Assembly (NCBI RefSeq): GCF_905163445.1
Contig: NC_053185.1
Span: forward strand, 10,868,001-10,932,000
DNA from: Pararge aegeria
Lineage: Eukaryota; Arthropoda; Insecta; Lepidoptera; Nymphalidae
Length of the DNA: 64,000 bases
Reading direction: 5' to 3'
In this document: positions 30,401-42,900 of the stretch, piece after piece
How positions within the stretch are numbered: position 1 is the first letter of the stretch
How the letters are laid out: every line of letters starts with the position of its first letter
Notes under the pieces: generated by a model
What the model was told of the DNA's origin: nothing
Databases searched by the model: none
What the model saw: the letters and a program-made list of their open reading frames with translations, nothing else
Translations under genes and position numbers: made by a program

Positions 30401-33400
30401 TAACACGCTATTTGCTTATGTTGTAGTCTAGACCTACACTTCTGTTGCTTGATGTGGCATAAATCAGGGTTTGGAATCCGGTAAACCATTTAAACCGGGA
30501 TCAGTAGTATATTTTACATTAAGATATTAAATAATTTAAAAATAAAAAAAAACTTACATTTTGGTTAATACTACTAAAACTATCCATGTCAATCTCTCGT
30601 AGGTTACTTTTTAAAGCTTTCTGCCGTGTGCGTATTAATTGCAATGTTTTTTTTTTAGTTATGCTTGGATGTTTCGTGATGACGTATGCAGATTAGAGGA
30701 ACAAATTGGGAGACTTTCGTCGTGCCCACTCGGCAGTGGTGCAATTGCCGGTTGCGCTTTGCCTATTGATCGGCAAAAATTAGCTGAAAGTCTAGGATTT
30801 AAACAAGTTACACCGAACTCGATGTATGCTGTTGGATCGCGAGATCATATTGGTAACCGTAATTTAAAAAACCTCATTTATACTAATGGGTATTATAGAT
30901 ATAGCTGAAAGGTTTGTTTGTATGTTGTAACGCGTTATGCTCAGAAATTACCAATTAGGTTTGAAAGTAATATTTTTGCGTCGACATACCGTATGGAGGT
31001 TTGGTAAATGTGTACTTGAATTTGCTTAGTGGGCTTTTCTATGTATTGTGGAGATCCGTAGGACTAGATTTACGTTCGCAGTGGCCAAGGGCGGGGCACA
31101 GCTCAAAGAATAGACCATGAAGACACAAAGTGCTGCTATGGTGACCTCACCGCTGGTAGACCATCGGAAAAGTTGACTGAAGAATGAGTGTACCGGTAAA
31201 AATGGCGGTTGTATAATTTCCGAATAAATCGAAACTATGTTGGAAGAATTTGGGAACGACAAATGTACGTAACATTGGGTTCCGGTTATTATCACTTAAT
31301 TGTGATATTAGATCGTAAAAGCCCACCGACGCGCATTGCAGCATCGTGGTGGGCTTATGCTCTTAAACAATCTCTCTCTATAACAGACGAGGCCTATGCC
31401 CTGAAGTGGAACTTAATAGGCTGTGAGTGATGATGAGAAAACCAATTAGATAAGTATTTTTTAATAAGTATTAATTAATCAATTATTCTGTTGTAGTTGA
31501 ATTCCTGAATTGGTCTTCCTTATGTGGCTTACATCTCAGTAGATTGGCTGAAGATTTGATTATCTACAGCTCACAGGAGTTTGGCATCGTCCAGCATTCG
31601 GATCGGTTCTCTACTGGTTCAAGTCTCATGCCTCAGAAACGAAATCCAGATGGATTGGAGCTAGTGCGTGGTGCAGCTGGCCTCCTTCTCGGAGATTCGT
31701 TCTCTTTCTCTTGCATTTTAAAAGGCCTACCGAGTACTTACAATAAGGACTTGCAGTCTGATAAAGAAATCCTCTTTAGATCGTATGACAGATTGCTGGA
31801 TTGTTTAAAAGTAACGGCTGGAAGCGTCGCTACTATGAAGGTAAATATAAGTTATAACTTTCTGTATGTCGTATTTGTTTCCACTTGCAAATGAGATGCC
31901 CGATGAACCGTCGCTCACGTCCGCAGGAATTACCACTTACCTCCTTGCCGCTGACATAACGAGCGGTGAGCCTGCGGTATAAATATTCGTCTCTGTCGGT
32001 GTTAACCAACCACGGCAAAAACCTCCAACCAGACCAGAGCAGAAAACTCTCATGCATGCAAGCTTCTTCACGATGTTATAGCAAGTGATATTTGAATTCC
32101 TTAAATAAGAAAAGCATATTAGTAAGAATTCTTTCGGGGATCGAGCTCAGTACCCCCGAAAGAGAGCCGAAGCCTCTAACCTATGCTATAACCGCTTTTA
32201 GGGAGTATTAGCTTATGCCCGCGACTTCGTCTGCATTTGTTCAGGTTTTTGAAGAATCGCGTTGGAACAGTTTATTCACCCGGACTTCAATAACTATCAC
32301 TACTTCGCATAAATTAATATAAATTTCAGGTAAATGCTAGAAAGGCAGAAAGTCTATTGGAACCTGGTATGTTGGCGACAGACCTGGCGCATTGGCTGGT
32401 AAAAAGAGGAGTGCCGTTTCGCCGTGCTCATCATCTTGTCGGCACCGCCCTACGCCGCGCCGCCGCGCTCGGTGTGGACCTACAAAACTTGCCGCACCAA
32501 GAGTATTCCGAAATATGGTAGGTGTGCCGTTTGACGTGTTCTCATTTCATAGTGATAAATGGACCCAGCAGATGGTACGTGGAAAACCATTGCCTATAAC
32601 CAGAGCAACACTTCGCTGAGCATGTAAGGAATGCTATAAAGTGCCGCCTTGTGGTGTCCATAAACCGTTGGTGTTAAGCCTCACCGGCAACCTTCAGACC
32701 GGAACACAGCAGTGCAAGAATGCTGCTTAACGGCAGAAGTAAGCATGGTGGTAGTACTTTCATGGGAAACTCTGTCATAGGCTCTCCTACTAAATAGGTA
32801 ATTAATAATAACAATATAATAATAATATTTCATTTATTTGCATTAAACATGGGTTACATAATAATATGTGGTAAATAAAATTGGTCCAAACATGTTTTTC
32901 CATAGTATGTCCTCTATCACAATTCACATGTATATGTTACATACATGTGTGTATGAATGCTATGTCTGGCAGAGGTCGCTATTAATCGATAAGGCCGCCT
33001 TTTGTATACTGCTTTTATCTGGACCAATTTTATGATATTTGATTTTTTGGATTCCTCTTAGACCGGAATAGGATAATAAGTATTAAAATATAACTTTCAT
33101 CAAAGAAGAAATTATTAGTAGTAAGTATTGGACAGCTAGTAATAAAATCATCATCATCATCATCACATCAACCGATAGACTTCCACTGCTGGACATAGGT
33201 CTTTTGTAGGAAGTTCCAAGTTCCACGGTTCTGAGCCGCTTGGATCCAACGGCTACCTGCGACGCGCTTAATGTCGTCTGTCCACCTCGTTGGGTGCCGA
33301 CCAACGCTGCGCTTACCAGTTCGGGGCTGCCATTCCAGCACCTTGGGGCCCCAACGTCCATCCTTTCTCCGAACTATGTGCCCGGCCCATTGCCACTTCA

Positions 33401-33983
33401 GCTTCGCGACTCGTTGAGCTATGTCGGTAACTCTGGTTCTTCTACGAATCTCCACATTTCTGATTTGATCGCGTAGAGATACTCCGAGCATAGCTCTCTC
33501 CATCGCCCGCTCTGAGTGACTCTGAGCCTTCTTATGAGGCCCATAGTAATAAAATAAATAAGTATTATTAACCATCAAATAAATACAATTTTTTAACTAT
33601 AAGGCTACCCGCACAAGTTTAGGTAAAACACTATAAAAATTATAAAATTATTATTAACCATATTCTGCATATTGTCAATAACATTGCCTGTGTGCGGGGG
33701 ATATTGAAGAGTTGTAATACTTTAAATAATAATATTAGTACTTTAAATAATATTGACGTATGTGCGGGTCGCCTTAAAGTTAAGCCAATATCAATTTAGC
33801 CGTAAAGTAAGATTTTTTTTCAGTCTCAAATTTGGTTCACATGAGGAGCTGCAAAAGATTTTCTCCTGGGAAGCAAGTGTTGAACAATATACGAGCGAAG
33901 GTGGCACAGCGAAAGAAGCTGTGCTAGCACAAATGCAGAAACTCCAGCAATGGCTGCAAAATCATAAGAATGTGGAAGCATGA
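27448..33983 (+). CDS. ASL: Argininosuccinate lyase
   Basis: Cytosolic homotetramer of the fumarase/aspartase superfamily; it splits argininosuccinate into arginine and fumarate. Eight exons: 27448-27453, 27874-28071, 28765-28989, 29983-30083, 30659-30852, 31497-31840, 32330-32517 and 33824-33983 (stop TGA). They give 471 aa, close to the usual ~465, with all phases consistent. The protein starts MDERYQLWGGCF. Signatures seen: LHTARSRNDQ (109-118), GYTHLQRAQPIRWSH with catalytic His about 162, PLGSGAIAG, and the superfamily loop GSSLMPQKRNP (282-292) with the catalytic Ser. KGLPSTYNKDLQ and the C-terminal EGGTAKEAV follow. Nothing is missing, so an active enzyme is expected. The first coding exon is only two codons. 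The introns carry at least six repeat insertions, none disturbing the exons. Confidence 0.95.
28275..28555 (-). mobile_element. tRNA-derived SINE in ASL intron 2
   Basis: On the reverse strand the head reads 'ctggcgcagtgttgagcgc' (box A) and 'ggttcgatccccgc' (box B). Next come the common body 'aatgtctgggtgttt' and tail 'ctcgatggcgatgtgtcg'. Same family as 20808-21045 and 62686-62935. Confidence 0.75.
29060..29290 (-). mobile_element. LINE-end repeat (family E) in ASL intron 3
   Basis: The reverse strand carries 'cgcgggtgtcttacgaggcg' and, further on, a 'ccgtgctactagttccatccactgc' block related to 7700-7930 and 42840-43020. Short direct repeats of 'aaaacctaacatgatc' sit just before it (29030-29080). 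Confidence 0.5.
29579..29905 (-). mobile_element. SINE with tRNA-like head and RTE-like tail in ASL intron 3
   Basis: The most complete copy of the family in the window. On the reverse strand it shows head 'gcggtgatagcgcattggg', box B region 'ttggaatcccagc', body 'gtgaggaaacttgcatg' and 'tgagagttctacttaatg', then 'gtgaactacggcctta' and the end 'ggtaatgggttgatatgatg'. Confidence 0.75.
32036..32205 (-). mobile_element. Partial SINE copy in ASL intron 6
   Basis: The reverse strand carries 'aagcggttatagcatagg' (head), 'tgagctcgatccccg' (box B) and 'gaagcttgcatgcatgagag', matching the copy at 29579-29905. A family C edge ('atgcccgcgacttcgtctgc') follows at 32215-32236. Confidence 0.65.
32550..32810 (+). 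mobile_element. Interspersed repeat family A in ASL intron 7
   Basis: Landmarks 'tgccgccttgtggtgtccat', 'ttcagaccggaacacagcag' and 'cggcagaagtaagcatgg' are shared with 11400-11645 and 41724-41990. Confidence 0.6.
33138..33545 (-). mobile_element. RTE-type retrotransposon 3' fragment in ASL intron 7
   Basis: The reverse strand encodes the C-terminal tail of an RTE-class protein (SERAMERAMLGVSLRDQI, then KWQWAGHIVRRKDGRWG and GRHPTRWTDDI) in one open frame of about 120 codons. It ends in a (ATG)n-type tail at about 33148-33165. Diverged relics of the same region appear at 47670-47790 and 49205-49470. Confidence 0.85.
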
Positions 33984-34025
33984 ATGTACTCATTAAATTT
34001 TATTACTGTTTATAGTATAGTTACT

Positions 34026-34150
34026 CACAGAATTAAGAATACAGAAACCGTGTACACGACTAATATTAAGTACTAGGCATCCAAAACTGGAGGTTGGTCA
34101 CTTCATTCATTTAGTAATTTACACTCATTATTGTACCTCTAATGTTCATT
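34026..34150 (+). mobile_element. Partial repeat family D copy in the ASL 3' flank
   Basis: 'cacagaattaagaatacagaaaccgtg' at its left edge matches the inverted motifs at 25467-25491 and 26885-26910. It continues with diverged 'gcatccaaaactgg' and 'attgtacctctaatgttc' blocks. Confidence 0.6.
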
Positions 34151-34188
34151 TCATGATGTTCATTTACACACAACATTTTAGGTTTTCC

Positions 34189-34194
34189 AATAAA
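34189..34194 (+). terminator. Candidate poly(A) signal of ASL
   Basis: AATAAA about 205 bases after the ASL stop codon, with TG/T-rich DNA after it (near 34240-34262). If used, the 3' UTR contains a partial copy of repeat family D (34026-34150). Confidence 0.45.
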
Positions 34195-34387
34195 AGGGAC
34201 GGTAATTACAACAATTGAAGGAGCAATTACAGTCTGAAAGTAAGTAGTCTTTTATTTTGTCAAATCTGACGGTAGTAATACTTAAAATAAATGTAAAGTA
34301 AAATAAATGTTTAAACAAACACTAAAAATCTACTTTTAATAAAAAAACCTAAATATGCTGACTTACTACCTATAACAGAACTCTAGT

Positions 34388-34572
34388 GGCATTTTTTAAC
34401 AAAAAGAATAGAATATAACAAAATATAATAGAGTAGAAGAGAATCAAATATAAAATAATATAATAGAACAGAACAGAACAGAACAGAACGTAATAAAATA
34501 GAACAGAACAGAATAGAATAGAACATAATAGAATAGAATAGAAAAGAATAGAACAGAATAGACTAGGACAGA
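34388..34572 (+). repeat. Minisatellite of AGAAC/AGAAT units
   Basis: About 180 bp dominated by 5-bp units 'agaac', 'agaat' and 'aaaat', with perfect (ACAGA)n stretches around 34466-34490. Confidence 0.85.
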
Positions 34573-35499
34573 ATATTTATGTTATAAAATTGTACCGAGA
34601 GAAAATACCTAAATTGCTCGTTGACCTGAATAGTCACATACATGACATACTCGTAAGTAAGAGCATTCCTGATTTGTGATTAATGGAACGTTAAAATCAT
34701 TTTATCTGGATCTGTTTCTTACAGTAAGTATAATATCTAAAGTGGTTATAGGTAGGCTCATACCTATAAAGAGTGTTATGTATTTTTATATGAATATTCA
34801 TAATAATAAATCCAATTGTAATAAAAGTACGTAAGTGAGCCGAGTGTATTATTATAACTATATGTAAGCTTCCGAATAAAATATATGCAGTGTAGTCTTA
34901 TCAGTAATTTGAAATTTGATCGTGGGAATGAATGCTGCTAAGGTTAATACAGGAATGAAGTATAATTTTATATATAGGAGGAATTTATGTACTTTTGTAT
35001 GCTATAATAAGGTATATATCAATTGTACTTTATAATGGGTCTTTTAAAACACAATTTTGAGAAAGGCTCACGAGTTTTACTTTTAGTATATGCACAGGTT
35101 GGTTAGAATCAACCACTTTAGCGCGAGTAGTGTAGACTATAGGAAATTTAGATGAGGAATCTTGAGGTTTTTTATTGAGGCAAACTACATTTATTCGGTA
35201 TCTTTTCTAGTTTTCTATGTAAATTCGAATGAGCAGTTTTAGAAAAGGAAGGAAGATAATCTGAAGTTTAGGTCTGTGTATTAATTTCTACATGATCTAT
35301 CCCACTTCTACGAATTATTGTGAATTTGTATTCTGCTAATTTCAATTCACGATTTGTAATGCGTGTACTCATTTCTTTTTTAATTATATTAAATTTTCTA
35401 TCAAAAATGTATGGCCACAAAGGCCCAGATTATTGAAAGAAGGTCTTAAGGTTTTTAATTTCACTATCTAAAAGATACGTGTAAATGTACGTGAGGCGT

Positions 35500-36050
35500 A
35501 TGCTATGGATAGGTCATTGAGAGTGTTGAACTTAGTCTTTTCAGACGCACGCGTGGTTATGTGGAATTCCCGTTAAAAATTGGGATATGCTAGGTTTTGG
35601 ATTTTCAATCCTAGACTTTGACATTTCTCTAAACAACCAATATTTTCTGAATTAAAATAAATTATAGATTTCAAATCAATTGTAAATTTTAAAAGCCTAG
35701 TTAACTTTGCAAAATCGCGTATGAAACGTCTGTAAGAGCCAAGGATTCTTAAGAACTTTTTAAACTGCTTGCGAGTATTAGGTAATGGATAATTCAAAAT
35801 ATCCAAGATTTTATCTGGATTACGTTGTATTTCTTCCGGAGTACATGGAGTATATGACAGAGTGACGTTTCGCTTAGAAAAATTCCGATTTGTCTACTTC
35901 AATTTTCAAACTTAAATTTCTAATCCGTTCAAGCATAGTGCGCAAAATTAATATATGTTCCTGTAAAGATGTAGCAAAAATTAAATTCTTGCCTAAATAA
36001 ATTTTAGTTTGGTAGGCCTCGAAGGGCGCTCATTTTTAGATTGCTCATAA
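35500..36050 (-). mobile_element. Ty3/gypsy-type pol relic
   Basis: The reverse strand shows pieces of a reverse transcriptase end and its junction with RNase H. One frame has SLQEHILILRTMLERIRN, then a stop. Another has TPEEIQRNPDKI and FLRILGSYRRFIRDFAKLT, the typical 'FLGLxGYYRRFIxxFA' block. At least one stop and one frame change separate them. No LTRs were recognised. It is a dead fragment. Confidence 0.75.
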
Positions 36051-37569
36051 GTAATTTTTGGCACATAAAAGTTGAACTTTTATAGACAGAGTTGTTAAGT
36101 ACAATCTGTTTCCTAATTTATCTAGCATGTCGGTTAAATTTGTAATTGGATACGCTAATGAATTAATAGTAAAATTTCTGAAATCCCTTATAAAGTACCA
36201 ATCACTATTGATATAAAATACGTCTGAATATTCTTAGCTAGACTGGCAATGTTGGTTAAATACGTTTGTATTATTATCAAATAAAAAGGTAATTATGTAA
36301 CGACGTTCTTCATATTGCTATATCGAAAACTACAGCAAATAGAAAAAATACCGGTTAGATTGATCGATAGAAAAAAAAATCTAAGAAAGCGTTAAAAAAT
36401 CAGCTTTGGCCAAATGTTGGTTAACGACGTTAACGACGAAATTTACGACCAATTCTGCCCTCAAGCTAAAGCTTTCAAAACTTACAAGCTTTTACACGAA
36501 GCTCGTGTGCAATGAGGCCGACTTTTAGTGGAGGCTAGGTAATGCCTAGGATACTCCTTGATTAGCAACAAAAGTTTGGACTTGACAGATTACCGAAAGG
36601 TTACCCACGAAAATATCGATATCAAAAATAATATAAAAATCTCTAAATATCTAAGATAAGGGAATAAAAACCAGTACTTTTTTCGAAACATATATTGTAC
36701 CATATTATCTAAAACTAATTTTACCCTTTTGAAGTATTTAGTATACTATCGGATCATAAGATATATTTACAATTGTAACTAATTACAAAAAAAATGTTTT
36801 ATAATATTTAAAAATGTTACACGATTTTCCAAAATATATGTATTCGATAAATTGATAGATATATGAATTGTACACAAAAGATAAGCTAATGCGGCTTAAT
36901 GTTTTATTTATAAAATCTTCAAACCTGTATTTACGAAACATTTAATATAATTACGGATCTCCTGGGGTGTGTATATCAAGCATACATACATTCTTAGCAT
37001 TGTGATGCTAACGATCAATGGGAGATTGTTTAGTTCTACACTTTGGTACTCGAAATGTGATTTTCACAAAGTAATACAAATACAAATTCTTTTGACAAAA
37101 ATTTTATATCTAATTAATGTCAAAAATATTTCCATAGACTCCTTTTGACACCCAATTACCATATTTTATGCAAAAAAATATATTATATGTTCCATTTCCG
37201 CGCTTGTTTTAGCGCAAAATTATAAAAAAAAAATGTAGTACAAAGTTTTTATTTACGTGTATTCACATTCTCAAAAAAGGAACCCAGGAATTCTCTCGAA
37301 AACAGAAAGGACTTTTTTCGAATATGGTCCTAATAAACATAGAGATAACATTCAGTTATAAAAAACATATTTGTACAATTTTAGAATTAATTTCTTACAA
37401 CTTTTGATTAATATAGACATCAGTAAGTACAGTGATAGTTTGAATTTTATTTATACACTCCGTAGTCGAACAATAAAAGTAGATATGTCTACTAAAAATA
37501 TTTTTCATGGCATGTAATAAAAACATTCTCGCTATTTGTTGCCTGACTTGACTTCACTTATCAATTTAT

Positions 37570-37785
37570 CCATACTAAATATAAATGCGAAAGTGGGTCT
37601 TATCTGTTAGGTTGTTACCTATCGCTGGTCAATCTTGATTAAATTTGGCGCACATATAACTTGCAAGCTACCAGTTAAACAGATCTTGACGAAATCTTGC
37701 ATCATGTACGATATAGGATACTTTTAACCCGAAAAAAAAACCGAACCAATCGCCGACGAAGCCGCAGGAAACAGCTAGTTTTTGT
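37570..37785 (+). mobile_element. Interspersed repeat family C copy
   Basis: Begins 'aaatataaatgcgaaagtg' and ends 'gccgacgaagccgcaggaaacagctagtt', matching the ends seen at 16460-16665. Confidence 0.6.
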
Positions 37786-39987
37786 GTTTTATCATAAATA
37801 AAAAAATAAGTTTAAAACAATAGTTTAGCACTTATAATTGAACACAATAATTTACATACTGTAAAGGATTTTCTAAGGTAACTTTGTATAAGGTGAAGAT
37901 ATTTTTTTTGCTAACAGCAATTTTTTTTTTTAATGTATGGGGGTACATAGTAATTATAACAATAATTATGATATTCTATGTTATTTACATAGACCATCAT
38001 AATTTTAAGAATGTGTATTTTTTTTATTAAAAAATTATTCTCTTTTATACATATTTAGTTTAAGTGTGTTATTTTCAGTGCTTTTCCATTTTTTTACATT
38101 ATTTGTTGTCATACTATAGTATAACCTTATTACGAATACATACATACATAATAATTTTAAGTCGACTTAATAAATAGACAATATTAACTGATAATTAAGC
38201 GCAAGCAAACACTTGCATACACATTAATCACATCACATTCAAAGTGCAATTAGTTTCGAAGGTAAACGAGGTTTACCGTTTTTTACTGTCGGAAGATAGC
38301 GCCACTAAGGAGTTAGGATCTTTCAGATGTTACGTTTATACTGAACCAATTCAAACAATTTATTTATTTATTTTTCAATTCTATGGGCCAGCAGTCCCGT
38401 TAAATTATTACTTAAGGCCTCCAAACAAATAACAAACAAATTGACAAAAACCCAATGGCAATTAAATTTATGCATACAAAAAGAAACACTGCGTCAAAGT
38501 AAAGAAAAACAAACTTTACATGATCATGTCAAAGCGATGTTTCCCATCACTTTTGATTAAGTTACGGCAAACATCGCTTGTATATATATTTTTATAACGA
38601 TTTATTTTGCGCATGAGTGAAATTTATTAAAATTTATTATTCTAATATTTGCAAAGACGCAAAGTAATACACTTAATTTGTGAATTCATGCCAGGGCGGA
38701 AGACAACGTAGTAATCACGCCCCCATAGTGTACAATTTACTTGATTCATTTATGAAATTTTATATGTTAACAAATGTTTTTTTGACTATTTAAAAACGAA
38801 GGTAAGCATATCAATAACTTTTTTAAATATTCTTCCATCCTTTGTTCCATTTAAAAGCATCGCAGGCAATATAAAAATTGTTTAAAAAAATACTAAGTAC
38901 CTTAATATAAAACTACACATTTCCCACCCTAAACTAGCGCCATCTACTGGTAACATTAAGTACGGTAACCCTCGTGAATTTTTGTTGTAGATAGTATAGT
39001 AAATGTCGGCGTTATACGACCGACAAAGACAAATATACACTACAAATATTTACACTAGTCCAATGCCTCGCAGAAGGCGAGAGTAGCGATTTTTCTACTT
39101 CTAATTTCATCTATTACAAACAAGTAGCATGCACCTGCCACTGTGAAAGCGTTGTTTTAACAGCTCGCGTATTACACGCGTAATTCATGCCCGTTTTTAC
39201 TGACGTCTAATGCCTAAGTAGGTAAGTAAGTAAAGCCTAATCAAAGAAGATTCCTAGGCATACAACTATCCCCAATCGATATAAACTGGGCAACTCATAT
39301 AACCTAACTTGTCTATAGTTTTTGCCACAAGAGTGGTATTTTGCGTTTGTATTATAATATTTTTCATATATCGTACGGTTTAAAAAAAACGAATTTTTAA
39401 TTTTTATCAAACGTCAAGGTTCACGACGAATTCAGGAGTCGTCGTAACATTAGATGGCGCCTAACGTCGTTAGTCTTCCACATAAGTGTTAGTGAAATTT
39501 TTTTTTTCTCTAGGAATCACCGAAATCGATCTAGGTTTAGTGAAAACGGGCATAAAGATAACATTCTAACATACTTAGGGTTAACTGTTAATTGATTACG
39601 TACAGATTCTTCATTATATCATAAAGCAGTTAGTTACATGTGACAGATATATAATAGCATCTGGCAGTCAATGATAATATACATTATAATAATATCTTAA
39701 ATCCTAAGTATTACAAAAATATTACTATTGTATTGTTATAAAGTCCATTATATCTGAATCTAAATCAAGTTAGGTAGCATTGTTAGTTGGTTTTAGGTAT
39801 AGCGTACAATTATTTTATCAATTTAGTATTATGATTCCATAAGTGTTGATATACTGCCACGTGAAAGCGAGGCATGGTAAGGTTCTGACTTATCTAAAAA
39901 TGTCACATCAGTCAACAAAATTTCCTTGGAATGATTATTATCATTGACTATTTGAAGCTATTTCCATAGATTAGTATTAAAGGTGGG

Positions 39988-42900
39988 TTAAAACTTGAGT
40001 GAGAATCCTGGGGCGATGTTAAGTGAGCGGCTCTGCACGTGGAAACCTAGAGCCTCGTCAGAGTCTCCGCGCGCGTACTGTGCGTACGCGGCCCCGCCTG
40101 CCGGTGGCTTAGGACTGTGCGTAGTGCGGCGACCTCCCTCCGACTTAGCGGGCCATGTTGGGAACATCGCAGGCTCAATGGCCACTGGTTGCTCCTGCAA
40201 CGAGTAATACCAGTTAATTTTGACAACCTTCCTGGAGCAGTGTTGAACTGAAGTGAATGCTAGATACAATATGATAGGCGCTTCTCATATCATTGAAAAC
40301 TCAGCTTACCTTAAAATATGCGTGCTCCAGGGCAGAATCAGCTGTTAACCGCCTAGCAGGGTTGTAGGTTAGGAATCCTTGTAACAACGAATGCCCTGCT
40401 TCTGACAGCAAGTCTGAGCCGATGCGCTGTCGCATACCGCCGGTGGGGTGTTCCGCAAACGTCATCTTTTGAACGGCTGGTAACTCCTTGTATCCAGGCC
40501 ATAATAGCTCTGATGGAGTACCTAAGTCCTGAACGAAAAAAAACCGTCATGTATTGGCATAGAATTTAATAACATATGCGGTTATCAATTTATTATGCAA
40601 TTTACCCAATTACCTTGAAAATCCTATTTAACTGATCAACTTCAGACTTTCCCGGAAAGAGAGGGTTCATCGTAATGAACTCTGCAAAAATGCAACCAAC
40701 GCTCCACATATCAATGGGAGTTGAGTATTCCTTGCAGCACAGCAGCAGTTCTGGGGCACGGTACCACAACGTCACCACTATAGGGGTGTATTGACGAAGT
40801 GGAGAACCGTACTCTCTCGCTAGACCAAAGTCTCCAACCTAAAAGAATGAAAGTATGAATATAAAGTCTAACACTGCAATGTAATGTTTATCGCCTAGTG
40901 GTCGAAATTCAACCATAATTAATAATCACATAAATTCTGTCACAAGTTTGAAGATTATTAAGTGTCTGTTGTCAAAGAATCTATTCTATAATCTAAGATT
41001 TCGCCAAGGGCACATTATTAATTTGTCTACTGAAAAAGAGTATATAAGCGTATGTGTCAAATACATGGTAGTGTGTGCAATGTTTTTTTTTTTATTGATT
41101 TCATGTATTTTATTCATAATTAAAAAAATATATAGCATTATACTCTCCTTCTCAGTCCTTTTCATACGTAGCACATAATTTAACAGCCATATTTGTCTCC
41201 GCGATAATATTTGAAAGGGAAAAGCGGATCGCCACCGGTTTGCAACTGTCAGTAAAGTCAGCAGAAAAGCTGAGCCGAGAGACGGGGATCGAACGCAGGA
41301 CCTCCTACTATAAGACCAACGATTCACTAACGATTTCTTGGTTTTGAGATTGGCTCCTTATAACTTAAAAGGTTCGTCTTAATGTACCCCAAGTGCAGTG
41401 GACTCACACTCAGTGTAGTACTCAGTGTAGCAGTGGACTCAACGTAGTACTTTAAATAAATAAATATAATATCATAAAATACCTTTAAAACTCCTTTGTG
41501 GGATAGTAAAAGATTACTCGTTTTGAGATCTCTGTGTAATATCCAATTATCGTGCAAGTGATGTACAGCTTTTAACAACTGTGTCATTAAACATTTAACC
41601 TCCCCTGAAACAAATAATTTAAGGATAAAACAGACGATATTAAAAACGATTAATGAAATTAAACCTGTAAACTTTCGAGGCAGCTTAATTAAGTACCTCC
41701 GTTATCATCAGAGTGTTGTCTTTATGATTCTGTCTCGCTCGCATTCATTAGGGCATATACAAGGAATGAACCATAGAGACATTCATATTATTGGTATTGG
41801 ATATTATTGGCCTGATGGTAGACAGAAACCCTATGATTACGTCGGCAGCAACGCCCTTCAGGCCGGAACACAGCAATGCTGCGTTGCGGCAGATATACAT
41901 ATGACGGTAGTAAGACGGTACTTCCCAGACGGGCTGTCACGAAAAGCTCTACAAAAAGTGGATAGCACATTTCTGCTATTACTAACATGTATGTTGGGAC
42001 AATTTAGACGATATCGGCGGTACTTATAACCAGTGAATCTTAAAAATACCTGGCAGAAAGACTTGTTTCTTTGCTCTCATAGTTTCCATAAGACTCTTAA
42101 GATCGTGCTCGACGTAATCCATTACAATGAATATCTTGTCCATGTTGGACCCGACAACGATCTCTCGCACCGTTACTATATTTGGATGTTGTCCCTGTAA
42201 CAGGCAAATAGAGTGTGCGACCCGTTAGTACTACGACAAATTGACCATTATTACTCATACGAAGTCCCGCGACGATATATCTTCTGGTACACATGTATTA
42301 CACAAATATACAAAAAAAAAAAGCTGAAAATGAAGTTCAATAAAATTAATTCTGTGATATCGCTTTAAACTGGGGACTAGGCACGAATAAATACCAACCT
42401 CGAAAAGGTTTTACAATAGGTTATGCATCATTAAATATGTATATCATATTTATCATATATATGATATACATATTTAATGATGCATAACCTATATATGTAT
42501 ATATGATAGCATATATATGTTTTTTCTCATCGAAGCTTGCAGAATGACTACATCGGAAAACCGGTAAACTAGGTAATATAAACTCCGCTTTCGACTTGGC
42601 AACCGAATCACTTAAAACACATTTAAAAAATCAAGTCCGACACGCACTAATCATTAGTAATACACTAAGTGATAGCTTTTGTTGGTACATGGTTAACTGG
42701 AATTAAAACCTTTTGTTCCACAACTTTTTCCGTTGATCAATTTAAGCTTTTGAACTATAACATACTTACCGTGTGATGAAGGCTGATCAGAATACACTTT
42801 TCACCACCCCACCTCTTCCCAAGTGTCGAACGAGATGACTAAGTGAGTATAACGGTGAATGGACAGCGGCGATCTGTGCTACTACTACCATCTACTGCGA

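Larger units (their letters stand above)
33984..39987. other. Gene-free region between ASL and CDK11
   Basis: Holds a family D fragment, the minisatellite, a Ty3/gypsy-type relic (35500-36050) and a family C copy (37570-37785). The remaining sequence is AT-rich with no convincing exon on either strand. Confidence 0.65.

Noticed and set aside
34388..34572. CRISPR-like array
   Set aside because: The units are 5-bp simple repeats without spacers; it is a eukaryotic minisatellite.
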